A stretch of 32,952 nucleotides of DNA from an uncultured Collinsella sp. (GTDB lineage: Bacteria; Actinomycetota; Coriobacteriia; Coriobacteriales; Coriobacteriaceae). The notes beneath the pieces were generated by a model. That model ran no database searches. It was not told the DNA's origin and saw only the letters and a list, made by a program, of their open reading frames with translations. How positions within the stretch are numbered: the first letter of the stretch is position 1; each line of letters starts with the position of its first letter. This document shows positions 23,192 through 31,856 of this stretch, one piece after another. The DNA lies in contig CABRHH010000029.1 in the NCBI GenBank assembly GCA_902470695.1, forward strand, positions 1 to 32,952, given 5' to 3'. The position numbers were made by a program, and so were the translations under genes.

Positions 23192-23496
23192 GCGATCTCC
23201 AACTCTCGGTGGTCTTGGGACTGCGCACCCGCCCCTTGCGGGCGCCCCTAGAGGACCACATACGTACGAGCTGCACCCGCCACTTGCATTCAACCGACGG
23301 CGCCTCCGCCCTGCGGCAACCCATTCGCGCAGGTAGATGCACTCGGCAGAATCCTCCTAGTGAGCACAGCTTGTCTAGTATACACGCGCACGGGCGTCTC
23401 CACATTGTCTGCGCAATGTTTTCGCAGGTAGGCGGCGAATGCGCCGCCGTGGTGCTTTGCGCGGGGCGCCGCCACCGTGTTGCAGCGGCGGCGAGA
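23192..23496 (-). promoter_or_regulatory. Promoter and leader region of the ribosomal protein operon
   Basis: 305 bases between uvrC and rplC hold no assigned gene. A minus-strand -10 (TATACT, 23382-23377) is clear; a -35 is not. The transcript leader would be about 180 bases. It contains AGGAGG (23358-23353), followed after 10 bases by a GTG (23342) opening an 88-codon frame that runs into rplC in another frame, and a GC hairpin with wobble pairs (GGGCGCCCGC / GCGGGTGCGC, about 23225-23250). A long leader suits autoregulation by a ribosomal protein. Confidence 0.5.
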
Positions 23497-25575
23497 TCAC
23501 GCCGTCGGGGACGAAGCGGGCGCGTCGGCTGCGGGACGCTCGTCGCCGGACGCCGCGCCGCCCTCCCGCTCGCGGTCGACGGCCCGCAGGGTTTCGTACA
23601 CCGCGCGCGCCACATCGGCCGGCACGCCGCGCACCTGCGCGATCTGGTCGGCTGAGGCCGCACGCAGGCGCTTCATCGACCCGAAGTGGCGCATGATCGC
23701 GCGCTTGCGCGTGGGCCCCACGCCCTCCACCTCGTCGAGCACGCTCACCGTCATGGCCTTGCCGCGCAGCTCGCGGTGGAAGGTGATGGCGAAGCGGTGG
23801 CTTTCGTCACGCACCTGCTTGATGAGGTAGAGCGACGCCGAACCGGTGGGCAGCACGATGGGTGTGTCGTCCCAGGGGACGAAGACCTCCTCGTCCGCCT
23901 TGGCCAGACCGCAGACCGGGATGTCGAGCCCCAGCGCCTCCAGCTGCGCCATGGCCGCGGTGAGCTGCGGGCGGCCGCCGTCGACCACGAGCAGGTCGGG
24001 GCGGCTGCCGAAGCGCTCGTCGGCCATGCGCTCGGGCGCGTAGCGGCGGCCGAGCACCTCCGACATCGACACGAAGTCGTTCGCCTCGTCGAGCTCGGTG
24101 CGAATCTTGAAGCGGCGGTACTGGCTCTTGTCGGGCCGGCCGTTGGTGAACACCACCATCGAGGCCACCGTGAACGCGCCGTGCAGCGTCGAGATGTCGA
24201 AGCACTCGATGCGCATGGGAGGCGCCTCGAGTGCGAGGGCGCTTTCCAGCTGCAGCAGCGCCTGGTTCGTACGGTCATCGGCATAGCCGGTGCGCATCAT
24301 GTAACGCATGAGGGCGTGGCGGGCGTTGCGCTCGGCCGTCTGCAGCAGGCGGTGCTTCTCCCCGCGCTGCGGGCGGTGCAGGCGGCACACGCGGCCGCGC
24401 TTGCCGGCGAGCCACTCCCCGATCAGCTCCGCGTCGGGCAGCTCGCACGCCAGGTTCACCTCGGCGGGGATGTCGGCGGTCTCGTCGTAATAGCGCTTCA
24501 CGAAGCCCGCGGCGAGCTCCACCTCGTCCACATCGAGGCCCTTGTCGAGGATGAACTCGCAGGTGCGCTGCACGCGCCCCTCGCGGACCACGAACACGCA
24601 GGCACCCGCGATCGTCTCCTCGCGGTAGAACCCCACCACATCGATGTCGACGCTGGTGGGAAACACGACCTGCTGCCGATCGTCCAGGCCGCTCACCACC
24701 TCCAGGCGGCGCTTAATGCGGCCGGCGCGCTCGAAATCCAGATCCTGGGCCGCGGAGGCCATCTCGTCTTTCAGCTCGCCGATCAGCTCACGGCGCTGCC
24801 CGGACAAGAAGCGCTCCACCCGCCGCACGTTGCGGGCGTAATCCTCCGGCGAGATCGCACCGGCGCATACCCCCGGGCCGCGTCCCACGTGATAGTCGAA
24901 GCAGGGGCGGCCCTTGCTCGCGCAGATCATCTGCACCAGGTCGGCGTCGTCGGGCCGCTTTTCCAGCAGACGGCGCACGCGCTTCCACTCCGCGCAGGTG
25001 GCCGTGCAGATGGGCGTGACCTTGCGCAGCGTGTCGATGGTCTCGCGGGCGGCGCGGCTGTCGGTATAGGGGCCGAAGTAGCGCGTGTCGGGGCGATGCC
25101 GCTCGCGCGTGTACTTGATCGCCGGGAACAGGTCGCCTTTGGTGATGGCGATATAGGGATAGGACTTGTCGTCTTTGTAGTCGACGTTGAAATAGGGATG
25201 GTACTGCGCGATGAGGTTGCGCTCGAGCACGAGCGCCTCGTGCTCGTTGTCCACCACCAGGTAGTCGAAGCTCTCGACGAGCTGCATCATCAGCGGAATC
25301 TTGGCGCGGTCGTCGGTGAGGGTCACGTACTGGCGCAGGCGCGCACGCAGGTTTTTCGCCTTGCCGACGTAGATGACCTCGCCCGCAGCGTTCTTCCACA
25401 GGTAGCAGCCGGGATCGGTGGGGACCTTGGCAACCTGCTCAACCAAGCTGGGGGCAGCGCCGTGGGTGCGGGCGCGCACGTGCGCGGCAGCCGCGTGGAC
25501 GTCGAAGGGGCGGGCGGGCGGCACGGGTTCGCCCTCTGCCATGCTGTCGGGCTTGTCCATGGAGATGCGCCGCAT
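23497..25575 (-). CDS. uvrC: UvrABC excinuclease subunit C
   Basis: 692 residues. UvrC makes both incisions in nucleotide excision repair. The GIY-YIG domain lies at about 52-85 (PGCYLWK, VIYVGKAKNL). The UVR motif that binds UvrB is at about 250-285 (IGELKDEMASAAQDLDFERA). An RNase H-like nuclease domain follows, including IECFDISTLHG and LLVVDGGRPQL. Tandem helix-hairpin-helix repeats are at the end (VEGVGPTRKRAIMRHFGSMK). A 40-residue N-terminal extension and a 25-residue acidic tail are unusual but not disruptive. The first ATG abuts the stop of the FemAB gene and lacks a good ribosome binding site; starts at 25560 or 25542 are possible. Confidence 0.97.
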   Translation of the reverse strand: MRRISMDKPDSMAEGEPVPPARPFDVHAAAAHVRARTHGAAPSLVEQVAKVPTDPGCYLWKNAAGEVIYVGKAKNLRARLRQYVTLTDDRAKIPLMMQLVESFDYLVVDNEHEALVLERNLIAQYHPYFNVDYKDDKSYPYIAITKGDLFPAIKYTRERHRPDTRYFGPYTDSRAARETIDTLRKVTPICTATCAEWKRVRRLLEKRPDDADLVQMICASKGRPCFDYHVGRGPGVCAGAISPEDYARNVRRVERFLSGQRRELIGELKDEMASAAQDLDFERAGRIKRRLEVVSGLDDRQQVVFPTSVDIDVVGFYREETIAGACVFVVREGRVQRTCEFILDKGLDVDEVELAAGFVKRYYDETADIPAEVNLACELPDAELIGEWLAGKRGRVCRLHRPQRGEKHRLLQTAERNARHALMRYMMRTGYADDRTNQALLQLESALALEAPPMRIECFDISTLHGAFTVASMVVFTNGRPDKSQYRRFKIRTELDEANDFVSMSEVLGRRYAPERMADERFGSRPDLLVVDGGRPQLTAAMAQLEALGLDIPVCGLAKADEEVFVPWDDTPIVLPTGSASLYLIKQVRDESHRFAITFHRELRGKAMTVSVLDEVEGVGPTRKRAIMRHFGSMKRLRAASADQIAQVRGVPADVARAVYETLRAVDREREGGAASGDERPAADAPASSPTA

Positions 25576-26583
25576 TTACGCGCCGTCGCGGCGGAGGCGT
25601 GCACGGGCGCCCTTCAGGCCCACGAGCGTGCGGTAGAACACGCGGTTGAGCGGCAGGTCGCGGTCGGGGGCCACATGCCGCACGCCGTCTTTGGCGAACT
25701 TCGTCTTGAACTCGTTCAGCCCCATGGTCGCCGGCTGGAACTCGCTGCCGATGCCCATGAGGTCGTAGACGGCCACGCCGCGCTCGGACAGCGCGCAGCT
25801 CTCGAATAGCACGAGCTTGTCGGTGGCATGGCGGCGCCCCTCGCTGCGGGAAGCGCCGTAGTAGCGCGTGGCGACGTCTCCCGAGATGGTCACGATCGAC
25901 CAGGTAACCACGCGGCCGTCCACGCGGCCGGCGAACACGCGGCAGCGCTCGGGGCCCAGCAGGGCAATCATGTTGCGGTAATCGTCGATCGGCGCCGGAG
26001 CGAAGCCATCGCGCGCGCCGGTTTCCCGCATGATCTCGTAGTATTCCTCGAACGAGGCGGCGGCGCGCTCGGTCTCATCGGCGCAGACAGCCTCGCTTTC
26101 GCGCAGGGCCTTGCGGACATCGCGACGGCCGCGCGGCTTCATGCGGGCCAAGATCTCATCCTCCCCGCCGGCGAGCTCGATCACGGCCGTGGTGTCATAG
26201 GGCAGCGTGGAGAGACACGGACGCGTCTCGGGGAGCTCGGCGTCTACCGCCAGGCGGATAAAGACCTGCTTTTTGTCCTTGGCGCGCACGAAGGAGGCGA
26301 GCGCCTGGAGCGCCGCCGACTCGCGCGCCGCATCGGGAGCCTGCGCCCACACCGGCGCATGGCGAGCGCGCAGGTACCGGTACCCGTGCGTCTCGTACTG
26401 CTGCAGGGCGGCCACCGCCGCAACCTCATCGCCCTCAAAGAAGGCCACATAGCCCCAGAAGCTGCGGCCGGGGATCGTCGCCTCGTACTCCTGCCATACC
26501 GGCAGCTGCTCGATCGGCGGGTGCGGGCACATACCCATCAGGATACGCTCGTACTCCTCGCCCGACAGCTCCTTGACCTGCAT
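25576..26583 (-). CDS. FemAB-family peptidoglycan branch aminoacyltransferase
   Basis: 335 residues with the tandem GNAT-like fold of FemA/FemB/FemX proteins. The N-terminal half includes PIEQLPVWQEYEATIPGRSF; the second half has MKPRGRRDVRKALRESE and ATRYYGASRSEGRRHATDKL, followed by GVAVYDLMGIG, all typical of Fem transferases (G-A-S/T-x-E/D-G-R region). Fem enzymes add amino acids from aminoacyl-tRNA to the lipid II stem peptide to build the cross-bridge. It is transcribed with uvrC, whose start is directly adjacent, and is divergent from a D-aspartate-ligase-like gene that could serve the same cross-bridge. The added amino acid is unknown. Confidence 0.88.
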   Translation of the reverse strand: MQVKELSGEEYERILMGMCPHPPIEQLPVWQEYEATIPGRSFWGYVAFFEGDEVAAVAALQQYETHGYRYLRARHAPVWAQAPDAARESAALQALASFVRAKDKKQVFIRLAVDAELPETRPCLSTLPYDTTAVIELAGGEDEILARMKPRGRRDVRKALRESEAVCADETERAAASFEEYYEIMRETGARDGFAPAPIDDYRNMIALLGPERCRVFAGRVDGRVVTWSIVTISGDVATRYYGASRSEGRRHATDKLVLFESCALSERGVAVYDLMGIGSEFQPATMGLNEFKTKFAKDGVRHVAPDRDLPLNRVFYRTLVGLKGARARLRRDGA

Positions 26584-26738
26584 CCGGCATCGCTCCGTTC
26601 ATCGGTGTTGAATCGCATATGTTCATCATCCTACCCGAGCTCGGCCCCGCGCGCCTAAGGGCGGAGGCCGTTTCTATGAAGAGACCACGCCGCAGAGGAG
26701 ACGGCCGACCTGGCGCAGCCGCACGCGCGCCCATGCGC

Positions 26739-26744
26739 TATCAT
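26739..26744 (+). promoter_or_regulatory. Candidate -10 of the ATP-grasp gene
   Basis: TATCAT lies 34 bases before the ATG at 26779 in the 195-base divergent gap to the FemAB gene. No good -35 is seen at 17 bases. GGAG at 26766-26769 region is the ribosome binding site. Confidence 0.3.
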
Positions 26745-26778
26745 GTCTGCTGCAACGACCCGCCTGATAGGAGCAGCT

Positions 26779-28014
26779 ATGGCCACACCGCCGAACCAGC
26801 CTTCGTTCGTACCCGTCATCCTGGGCGGCGACATCGGCGCCTACGCGCTCGGCCGTGAGTTCCACGAGGCCTACGGCGTGCGCTCCTACGCGGTCATCCA
26901 GGAGCCCATCGGCATCATCAAGCATTCCCGCATCTTCGAGCACGAGCCGATCGCGGAGCTGAGCGCCCAGGCGGTCCGGGCCGCCATCGAGCGCATCGAG
27001 GCGCGCCATCCCGGCAAGAAGATCCTGCTCATGACCAACTCCGAGTCGTGCATTCCCGCACTCGCTGACGTGCGCGCCGAGCGTCCCGACATCGTGAGCC
27101 CCACCCCGGAGCTGTCCGTCATCGAGCAGACCTCCGACAAGTTCCGCTTCGGCGAGCTCTGCGCCGCCCACGGCCTTGCAACCCCGGCCACCGAGCGCGT
27201 CGAGCTAGCCGGGAACGCGCCCATCGCCCCCAGCGCGCTGCCGTTTCCCGTGGTGGCAAAGCCGGCGTTCTCCCCCGAGTACGCGGCGTATCTGAATCAG
27301 GGCTTCAAGAAGGTGTATTTCATCGAGCGGCCTGAGCAGCTCGACGAGCTGTGGGCAGCGCTGCGCGCGGCAGGGTTCACCGGAACGTTTTTGGTACAGG
27401 AGCTCATCGGCGGTGATGACACCCATATGGACTCCATCACCCTCTACATCGACAGCCGCGGCGTGCCCACGCTGTTCGGCGGCGCGAACGTCCTGCTCGA
27501 GGACCACGCGCCCTCCATGCTGGGCAACCCCGTGGCCATGATTACCGCGCCCATGCCCGGGCTGTGGGAGCGGTGCGCCGAGATGCTCGTGAGCATCGGC
27601 TACCGCGGGTTTGCCAATTTCGACATCAAGCGCGACCCCACCAGCGGCCGCACCCTGCTGTTCGAGGTGAACCCGCGCATCGGGCGCAACTCCTATTACA
27701 ACTGCGCCGCGGGGGCGAACCCCATGCGCTTCTGCGTAGAAGACCTGGTCTGCGGGCAGGCGGTCGAGCCGGTGCGCATCGAGCGCGAGGTGCTCTACTC
27801 CCTGGTGCCCCTTCGCCTGGTGCGCCGCTACCTGCGCGACCCGCAGCTGCTGGCGCGCTTCGACGCCCTCGTGACGCGTGGGGACGTGTTCGATCCGCAA
27901 CGCTACGAGCACGACCGCGGCCTGCGACGCCAGCTCGAGGTGATCCTCACGGAGCTAAACCAGTATCGCAAGTTCAAGCGCTACTACCCCGAGGCCACTG
28001 AGACCTCGTTCTAA
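26779..28014 (+). CDS. ATP-grasp ligase, D-aspartate ligase (Asl)-like
   Basis: 411 residues from the ATG at 26779 with TAGGAG upstream; a longer frame from 26743 lacks such a site. The N-terminus, FVPVILGGDIGAYALGREFH, closely resembles the beginning of the Enterococcus D-aspartate ligase AslFm and its relatives. The ATP-grasp signature is FEVNPRIGRNSYY with Glu296 and Asn298 as metal ligands, and VVAKPAFSP is in the ATP-binding subdomain. These ligases attach a free amino acid, D-Asp in the known case, to the Lys or Orn of the peptidoglycan stem. The divergent FemAB neighbour supports a cell-wall role. Substrate specificity is not proven. Confidence 0.8.
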   Translation: MATPPNQPSFVPVILGGDIGAYALGREFHEAYGVRSYAVIQEPIGIIKHSRIFEHEPIAELSAQAVRAAIERIEARHPGKKILLMTNSESCIPALADVRAERPDIVSPTPELSVIEQTSDKFRFGELCAAHGLATPATERVELAGNAPIAPSALPFPVVAKPAFSPEYAAYLNQGFKKVYFIERPEQLDELWAALRAAGFTGTFLVQELIGGDDTHMDSITLYIDSRGVPTLFGGANVLLEDHAPSMLGNPVAMITAPMPGLWERCAEMLVSIGYRGFANFDIKRDPTSGRTLLFEVNPRIGRNSYYNCAAGANPMRFCVEDLVCGQAVEPVRIEREVLYSLVPLRLVRRYLRDPQLLARFDALVTRGDVFDPQRYEHDRGLRRQLEVILTELNQYRKFKRYYPEATETSF

Positions 28015-28082
28015 CGTTGCAGGCGCGCCGAGGCACCCATCTGCAACGGGCTGCCCCGGCGCCAGCTGCCCACGCGGGCAGC
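28015..28082. terminator. Two hairpins between convergent genes
   Basis: CGTTGCAG (28015-28022) pairs with CTGCAACG (28041-28048), starting directly after the ATP-grasp stop, and GCTGCCC-ACGC-GGGCAGC (28065-28082) forms a second hairpin. Similar GCTGCCC/GGGCAGC words recur up to 28160. There is no T run, so the terminator call is tentative. The rest of 28083-28193 is GC-rich without a gene. Confidence 0.4.
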
Positions 28083-28193
28083 CGCCGTGAACGGGCGTCG
28101 GCACGGGGCGCATCGCCGCCGCAGCTGCCCGCATGGGGCAACCGGCGCGCGGGCAGCCGTCCGAGCGACCTCCCGCGCTAACTCAGCCAGCCG

Positions 28194-30539
28194 CTATCGC
28201 GCGCGATGCAGCATCCGCCCGACGCGACCGAACAGCGCATCGAAAAACGGCGCCTCCGACACACGGGCCGCGTAGGCACCGCCGAACGCCACAAGCAACG
28301 CCGGAATACCGGCAACTGCGGTATACAGCAGGTTGCGTAGCATGCCGCTCGCCGGGCCGAGCGCGGCGGTCAAGGCATGCAGGATCAGCCAGCCCGCCGC
28401 GGCGCCGATGGCCCCGAACACCAGGGCGTAGAGGCTGGAGCGCACTACGGACCCCATGCCGAACGGGCCGATCTCGCGCCGGACGTGCCAGATGGTCACC
28501 ACGTCGACGGCGATGAAGAAGAACGTCGAGCTCGCCGGAACCACGTACAGGCCGTACACCGGCGTCAACACGATGCAGAACGCCACCTGGACCGCCGCCG
28601 CCACGCAGGTGGCGATCGCGTAGAACTTCATGCGCATGAGCGAGGAGCATACCTTCTGCAGGTAGGTCGAGATACCGTAGAAGGGCAGCGCGATTGCCTG
28701 CACCTGCAGGTAGGTGGCTGTGAGCGCAGCGTCGGACGCATCGAAGCCACCGATGATCGCGATGAGCTGCGGGGCGAAGATCGCCAGCAGCAGCACGCAG
28801 GGAATCATCGTGAACGAAATCTTGCGGATACCCGAGGCGACCGTCCGGCGATAGGCGTCCATGCGTCCCGCGACGCGGAAATTCGACAGCTCGGTGAACA
28901 TCGTGGTGGAGATGGGAATCGCCAGGATCGAAAAGGGCAGCACGTACCAGACGCGTGAATAATAGGCGATCGCCGCGCCGTTTGCGGTCACCTGCAGCGC
29001 GCAGGACGACTGAACGGCGTTCGTGGGGAACGACGCGAACGTGACCAGCAACGTCGGCAGACCGATCGCCAGGGTCTCCTTGATGGCCGGGTCGTGAATA
29101 TCCACCCTGAACCGCAGCCGCACGCCATGGCGGCGCAGGGCGGGCACCTGGATGAGCACCTGCGAGGCCACGCCGAGCGGATTGCCGACCGCCAGGATGA
29201 TCAGCGCCTGTTCCCAGCCCATGATGCCCCGCTTCACCACGAACGCATAGATGCTGAACGACGCGATCGTGATGATGTTGTTCACGATGGGGGCGGCGTT
29301 GCTCCACACGTAGTCGCGCTCGGCATTGAGCACGCCGGAGATGATGGAGGAGGCACCGTAGAGCACGACCTCAAAGGCGAAGAACCGGAAGAACCAGACC
29401 GCGAGGTCAAAATCGAAGTCCGCGCTGGCACCTGCCGATTGGGTCCACACGAGCGGGACCGCGAAGGCGAAGCACAGGACAGAAAGCACACCCATAACGA
29501 TCAGCACGAGGGAAAGCAGGTTGGAAGCGTAGGCGGCCGCGCCCTGAGCCCCAGCCCGCTTACGCACCGCCAGGTACACCGGCAAAAACGAGGTGATAAG
29601 CATGCCGCCCACCACGAGCTCGTAGAGGAAGTTCGGCAGCGTCGAGGCAACCGTATAGCAGCTCGCAACCGCCATGAGGGCCCCAGAGAGCGCATTGGCC
29701 TGCGCCATCGTGCGACCGAACCCGGTAATGCGGCTGATGAGCACGAGCAGGGACGCGCCGTTGGCCTTGCGCGCGGCCAGCTGCTCGACCTCCTCCTCGG
29801 TCTCCTCGACCTCCGCGGCCTGAGGAGCAGGGGCAGGCGCCTGTGCAACCGCAGGAGCAGCGGTGCCCACGCGTGCCGCATGGCCATCAGCCACCCGCGC
29901 GCCCACTGTACGCATCGGCGATGCAGGCAGCGGCGCATCGGGCCGCATGCTCCGTTCAAGGCTCTGCACCTGCGGCGTTGCCAAGCCGATGTACTGTGCC
30001 GTCTCGTCGGGGCGCGCCGTGGCCGCCGCCGACTCGATGCGTGACGCCTCGGCGAGCGCGATGAACACCGCGGTCTCATCGGGGCGCGGGCGGCTCACCT
30101 CCGGCGCCGCCATATAGGCCGCAGCGGACGTGGCAGATTGAGGGCGCTCCTCTGACGCCGGCATATGGGCCGCTACGAACGTAGCCGTTTGAGGGCGATC
30201 ATCCTCCGGGTCCAGCATATGGGCCACCGCACGCGGAGCCGCAGCGCCGGCGGCGACAGGCGCGGTCTCGGCGGCGACAGGCGCAGCACTGCCGAAGTGC
30301 TCCGAGGTCCCGCGGTAGCCGTGATCGATGACATCGTCCTCAAGGCGTGGAAACAGGCCCGTCTCTCCGTCGTGGGCATCTGCCGACTCAGCGGATACGG
30401 CTGTATCTGAGAGAACCTCCGACGTGACGCGATGTCGCCCGGGCGCACCGCCACCTTCCGAATCCGCAACGGCGCCTCTGCGCGCCTTCGAACCAACCGG
30501 GGCAAAATGCGCACCGCGCGGTCGCGTGTCCTCGCTCAT
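28194..30539 (-). CDS. murJ: Lipid II flippase MurJ with long repeat-bearing N-terminal tail
   Basis: 781 residues. Residues about 256-781 are the MurJ (MviN) membrane core with 14 hydrophobic segments, of usual length (about 520). SRITGFGRTMAQANALSG and LPNFLYELVVGGMLITSFLP match the conserved first helices with the functional Arg residues. MurJ moves lipid II across the membrane for peptidoglycan synthesis. The first 255 residues are predicted disordered, rich in Ala, Pro and acidic residues, and contain five related motifs: GETGLF (59), PQTATF (117), PQSATS (133), PDETAVFIAL (153) and PDETAQYIGL (178). In mycobacteria MviN is controlled by Thr phosphorylation and an FHA protein; the tail here may serve similarly, which is inference. 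GGGGAG lies nine bases before the ATG. Confidence 0.93.
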   Translation of the reverse strand: MSEDTRPRGAHFAPVGSKARRGAVADSEGGGAPGRHRVTSEVLSDTAVSAESADAHDGETGLFPRLEDDVIDHGYRGTSEHFGSAAPVAAETAPVAAGAAAPRAVAHMLDPEDDRPQTATFVAAHMPASEERPQSATSAAAYMAAPEVSRPRPDETAVFIALAEASRIESAAATARPDETAQYIGLATPQVQSLERSMRPDAPLPASPMRTVGARVADGHAARVGTAAPAVAQAPAPAPQAAEVEETEEEVEQLAARKANGASLLVLISRITGFGRTMAQANALSGALMAVASCYTVASTLPNFLYELVVGGMLITSFLPVYLAVRKRAGAQGAAAYASNLLSLVLIVMGVLSVLCFAFAVPLVWTQSAGASADFDFDLAVWFFRFFAFEVVLYGASSIISGVLNAERDYVWSNAAPIVNNIITIASFSIYAFVVKRGIMGWEQALIILAVGNPLGVASQVLIQVPALRRHGVRLRFRVDIHDPAIKETLAIGLPTLLVTFASFPTNAVQSSCALQVTANGAAIAYYSRVWYVLPFSILAIPISTTMFTELSNFRVAGRMDAYRRTVASGIRKISFTMIPCVLLLAIFAPQLIAIIGGFDASDAALTATYLQVQAIALPFYGISTYLQKVCSSLMRMKFYAIATCVAAAVQVAFCIVLTPVYGLYVVPASSTFFFIAVDVVTIWHVRREIGPFGMGSVVRSSLYALVFGAIGAAAGWLILHALTAALGPASGMLRNLLYTAVAGIPALLVAFGGAYAARVSEAPFFDALFGRVGRMLHRAR

Positions 30540-30568
30540 CGATTCAAGCTCCCCGTTTCAAGAGTTTT

Positions 30569-30597
30569 AAAAAGCCCCCGGGCCATGCCGGGGGCTT
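30569..30597 (-). terminator. Rho-independent terminator of the NlpC/P60 gene
   Basis: Perfect 10-bp arms (AAGCCCCCGG at 30572-30581; CCGGGGGCTT at 30588-30597) with a 6-base loop, followed in the minus direction by a run of five T. It lies 33 bases after the NlpC/P60 stop and 30 bases before the murJ start, so murJ must have its own promoter or rely on read-through. Confidence 0.88.
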
Positions 30598-30629
30598 CGC
30601 GTACGCTTCGATTTCGAACGGACCGCCGA

Positions 30630-31856
30630 CTACACCGGCGAGCCGCCGCCCACGTAGTTGCCGCCCGTATAGAGGGTCGCCGTGACCACTCCCACGCCGG
30701 GCATGGAGGCGTGCACATACTGGCCGTTACCGATGTAGATGCCCACATGGTAGATGCTGCTGCCGGAACCGCCGGTTCCCCAGAACACCAGGTCTCCTGC
30801 CTTCAGGCTGCTGATGTTGTATACCAGATGCCCCTTGTTCTTAACCATGTTGTACTGCTGCTGGGACTGGTGCGGGATCGTATAGCCAACCTGCGCGTAG
30901 GCATACGAGGTCAGGCCCGAGCAGTCGAACGAGTTGGGGCCGCCCGCCCCCCATACATAGGGCTTGCCGACCTGTGCGAGCGCCGCGGAAACCACGCTGG
31001 AGGGCGCGTTGCCGGAATCGGTGTTGCCGTTATCGCTCGGCTTGTTGGTATTGTTGTTGGAGTTGTTGTTCCCACCGTTATTGTTGGAACCACCGTTGTT
31101 GTTGGAGCTGTTGTTGCCCGAATTGCCGTTGCTCGAGTTTCCGCTGTTGGAATTACCGCTGTTCGAGCTGCCGTTGGAAGAGCTGCCGCTGTTCGAGCTC
31201 TGCTGCTCCTTGGCAGCCTGCTCAGCCTGCTGGCGAGCCGCCTCCTGGGCAAGCTGCTCCTTGAGCTGCGTGTCGAGACCGTTGTAGTAGCTCTGCTGCT
31301 GGTTGAGCTTCGAGCTCACCTCGGCGGTCTTCGTCTCCTGGTCGGAAACGAGCTGCTTTTGCTGAGCCTCCTGCTCGGCAAGCTCCGCTTCCTTTTTCTT
31401 GAGCTCCTCGACATCGGACTTGACCTGCTCCACAACGGCCGCGTCGGCATCGGCGACCTTGTTGGCGTAGAACACGCGCGAGAACAGGTCATCGAAACTC
31501 GAGGCGCCGAGGACCATGGTCAGCAGGTTCGCGTTGCCCTGCTTGTAGGTGGTGGACAAGCGATCGGAGATGACCTTCTGCCCGTCGGCAACCTCGGCCT
31601 TCTTCGTATCGATATCCGATTGGGTTTGGGTAATCTGCTCCTGCACGTCGGAGAGGTTCTGCTTCACCGTCTCGAGCTCGGCGTTGGCCTGCTCGAGTTC
31701 TGTGGTGTAAGACTGAAGCGTTGCATACGCCTCGTTGACGCGCTGCTGGAGCTCGTCGGTGTCATCGGCAAAGGCTGCCGCAGGCATGCCGGCGGCAACG
31801 AGCGCCGCCGAAAGCATAAACGTGGTGACAACGACCTTGGTACGTTTGAATTTCAT
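30630..31856 (-). CDS. Secreted NlpC/P60 peptidoglycan endopeptidase with coiled-coil N-domain
   Basis: 408 residues. A signal peptide (residues 1-30, cleavage after A-F-A) leads to a long coiled coil (about 31-220) rich in Gln, Glu and Lys. A linker of Asn, Ser and Gly (about 221-285) follows, then a C-terminal NlpC/P60 domain. The catalytic residues are Cys312 in FDCSGLT, His370 in YHVGIY and His382 in YVHAS. Such enzymes cut D-Glu-gamma-diamino acid bonds in peptidoglycan at division or during remodelling; coiled-coil domains often keep them inactive until an activator acts (PcsB, RipC type). AAGGA lies nine bases before the ATG. A strong terminator follows. Confidence 0.95.
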   Translation of the reverse strand: MKFKRTKVVVTTFMLSAALVAAGMPAAAFADDTDELQQRVNEAYATLQSYTTELEQANAELETVKQNLSDVQEQITQTQSDIDTKKAEVADGQKVISDRLSTTYKQGNANLLTMVLGASSFDDLFSRVFYANKVADADAAVVEQVKSDVEELKKKEAELAEQEAQQKQLVSDQETKTAEVSSKLNQQQSYYNGLDTQLKEQLAQEAARQQAEQAAKEQQSSNSGSSSNGSSNSGNSNSGNSSNGNSGNNSSNNNGGSNNNGGNNNSNNNTNKPSDNGNTDSGNAPSSVVSAALAQVGKPYVWGAGGPNSFDCSGLTSYAYAQVGYTIPHQSQQQYNMVKNKGHLVYNISSLKAGDLVFWGTGGSGSSIYHVGIYIGNGQYVHASMPGVGVVTATLYTGGNYVGGGSPV

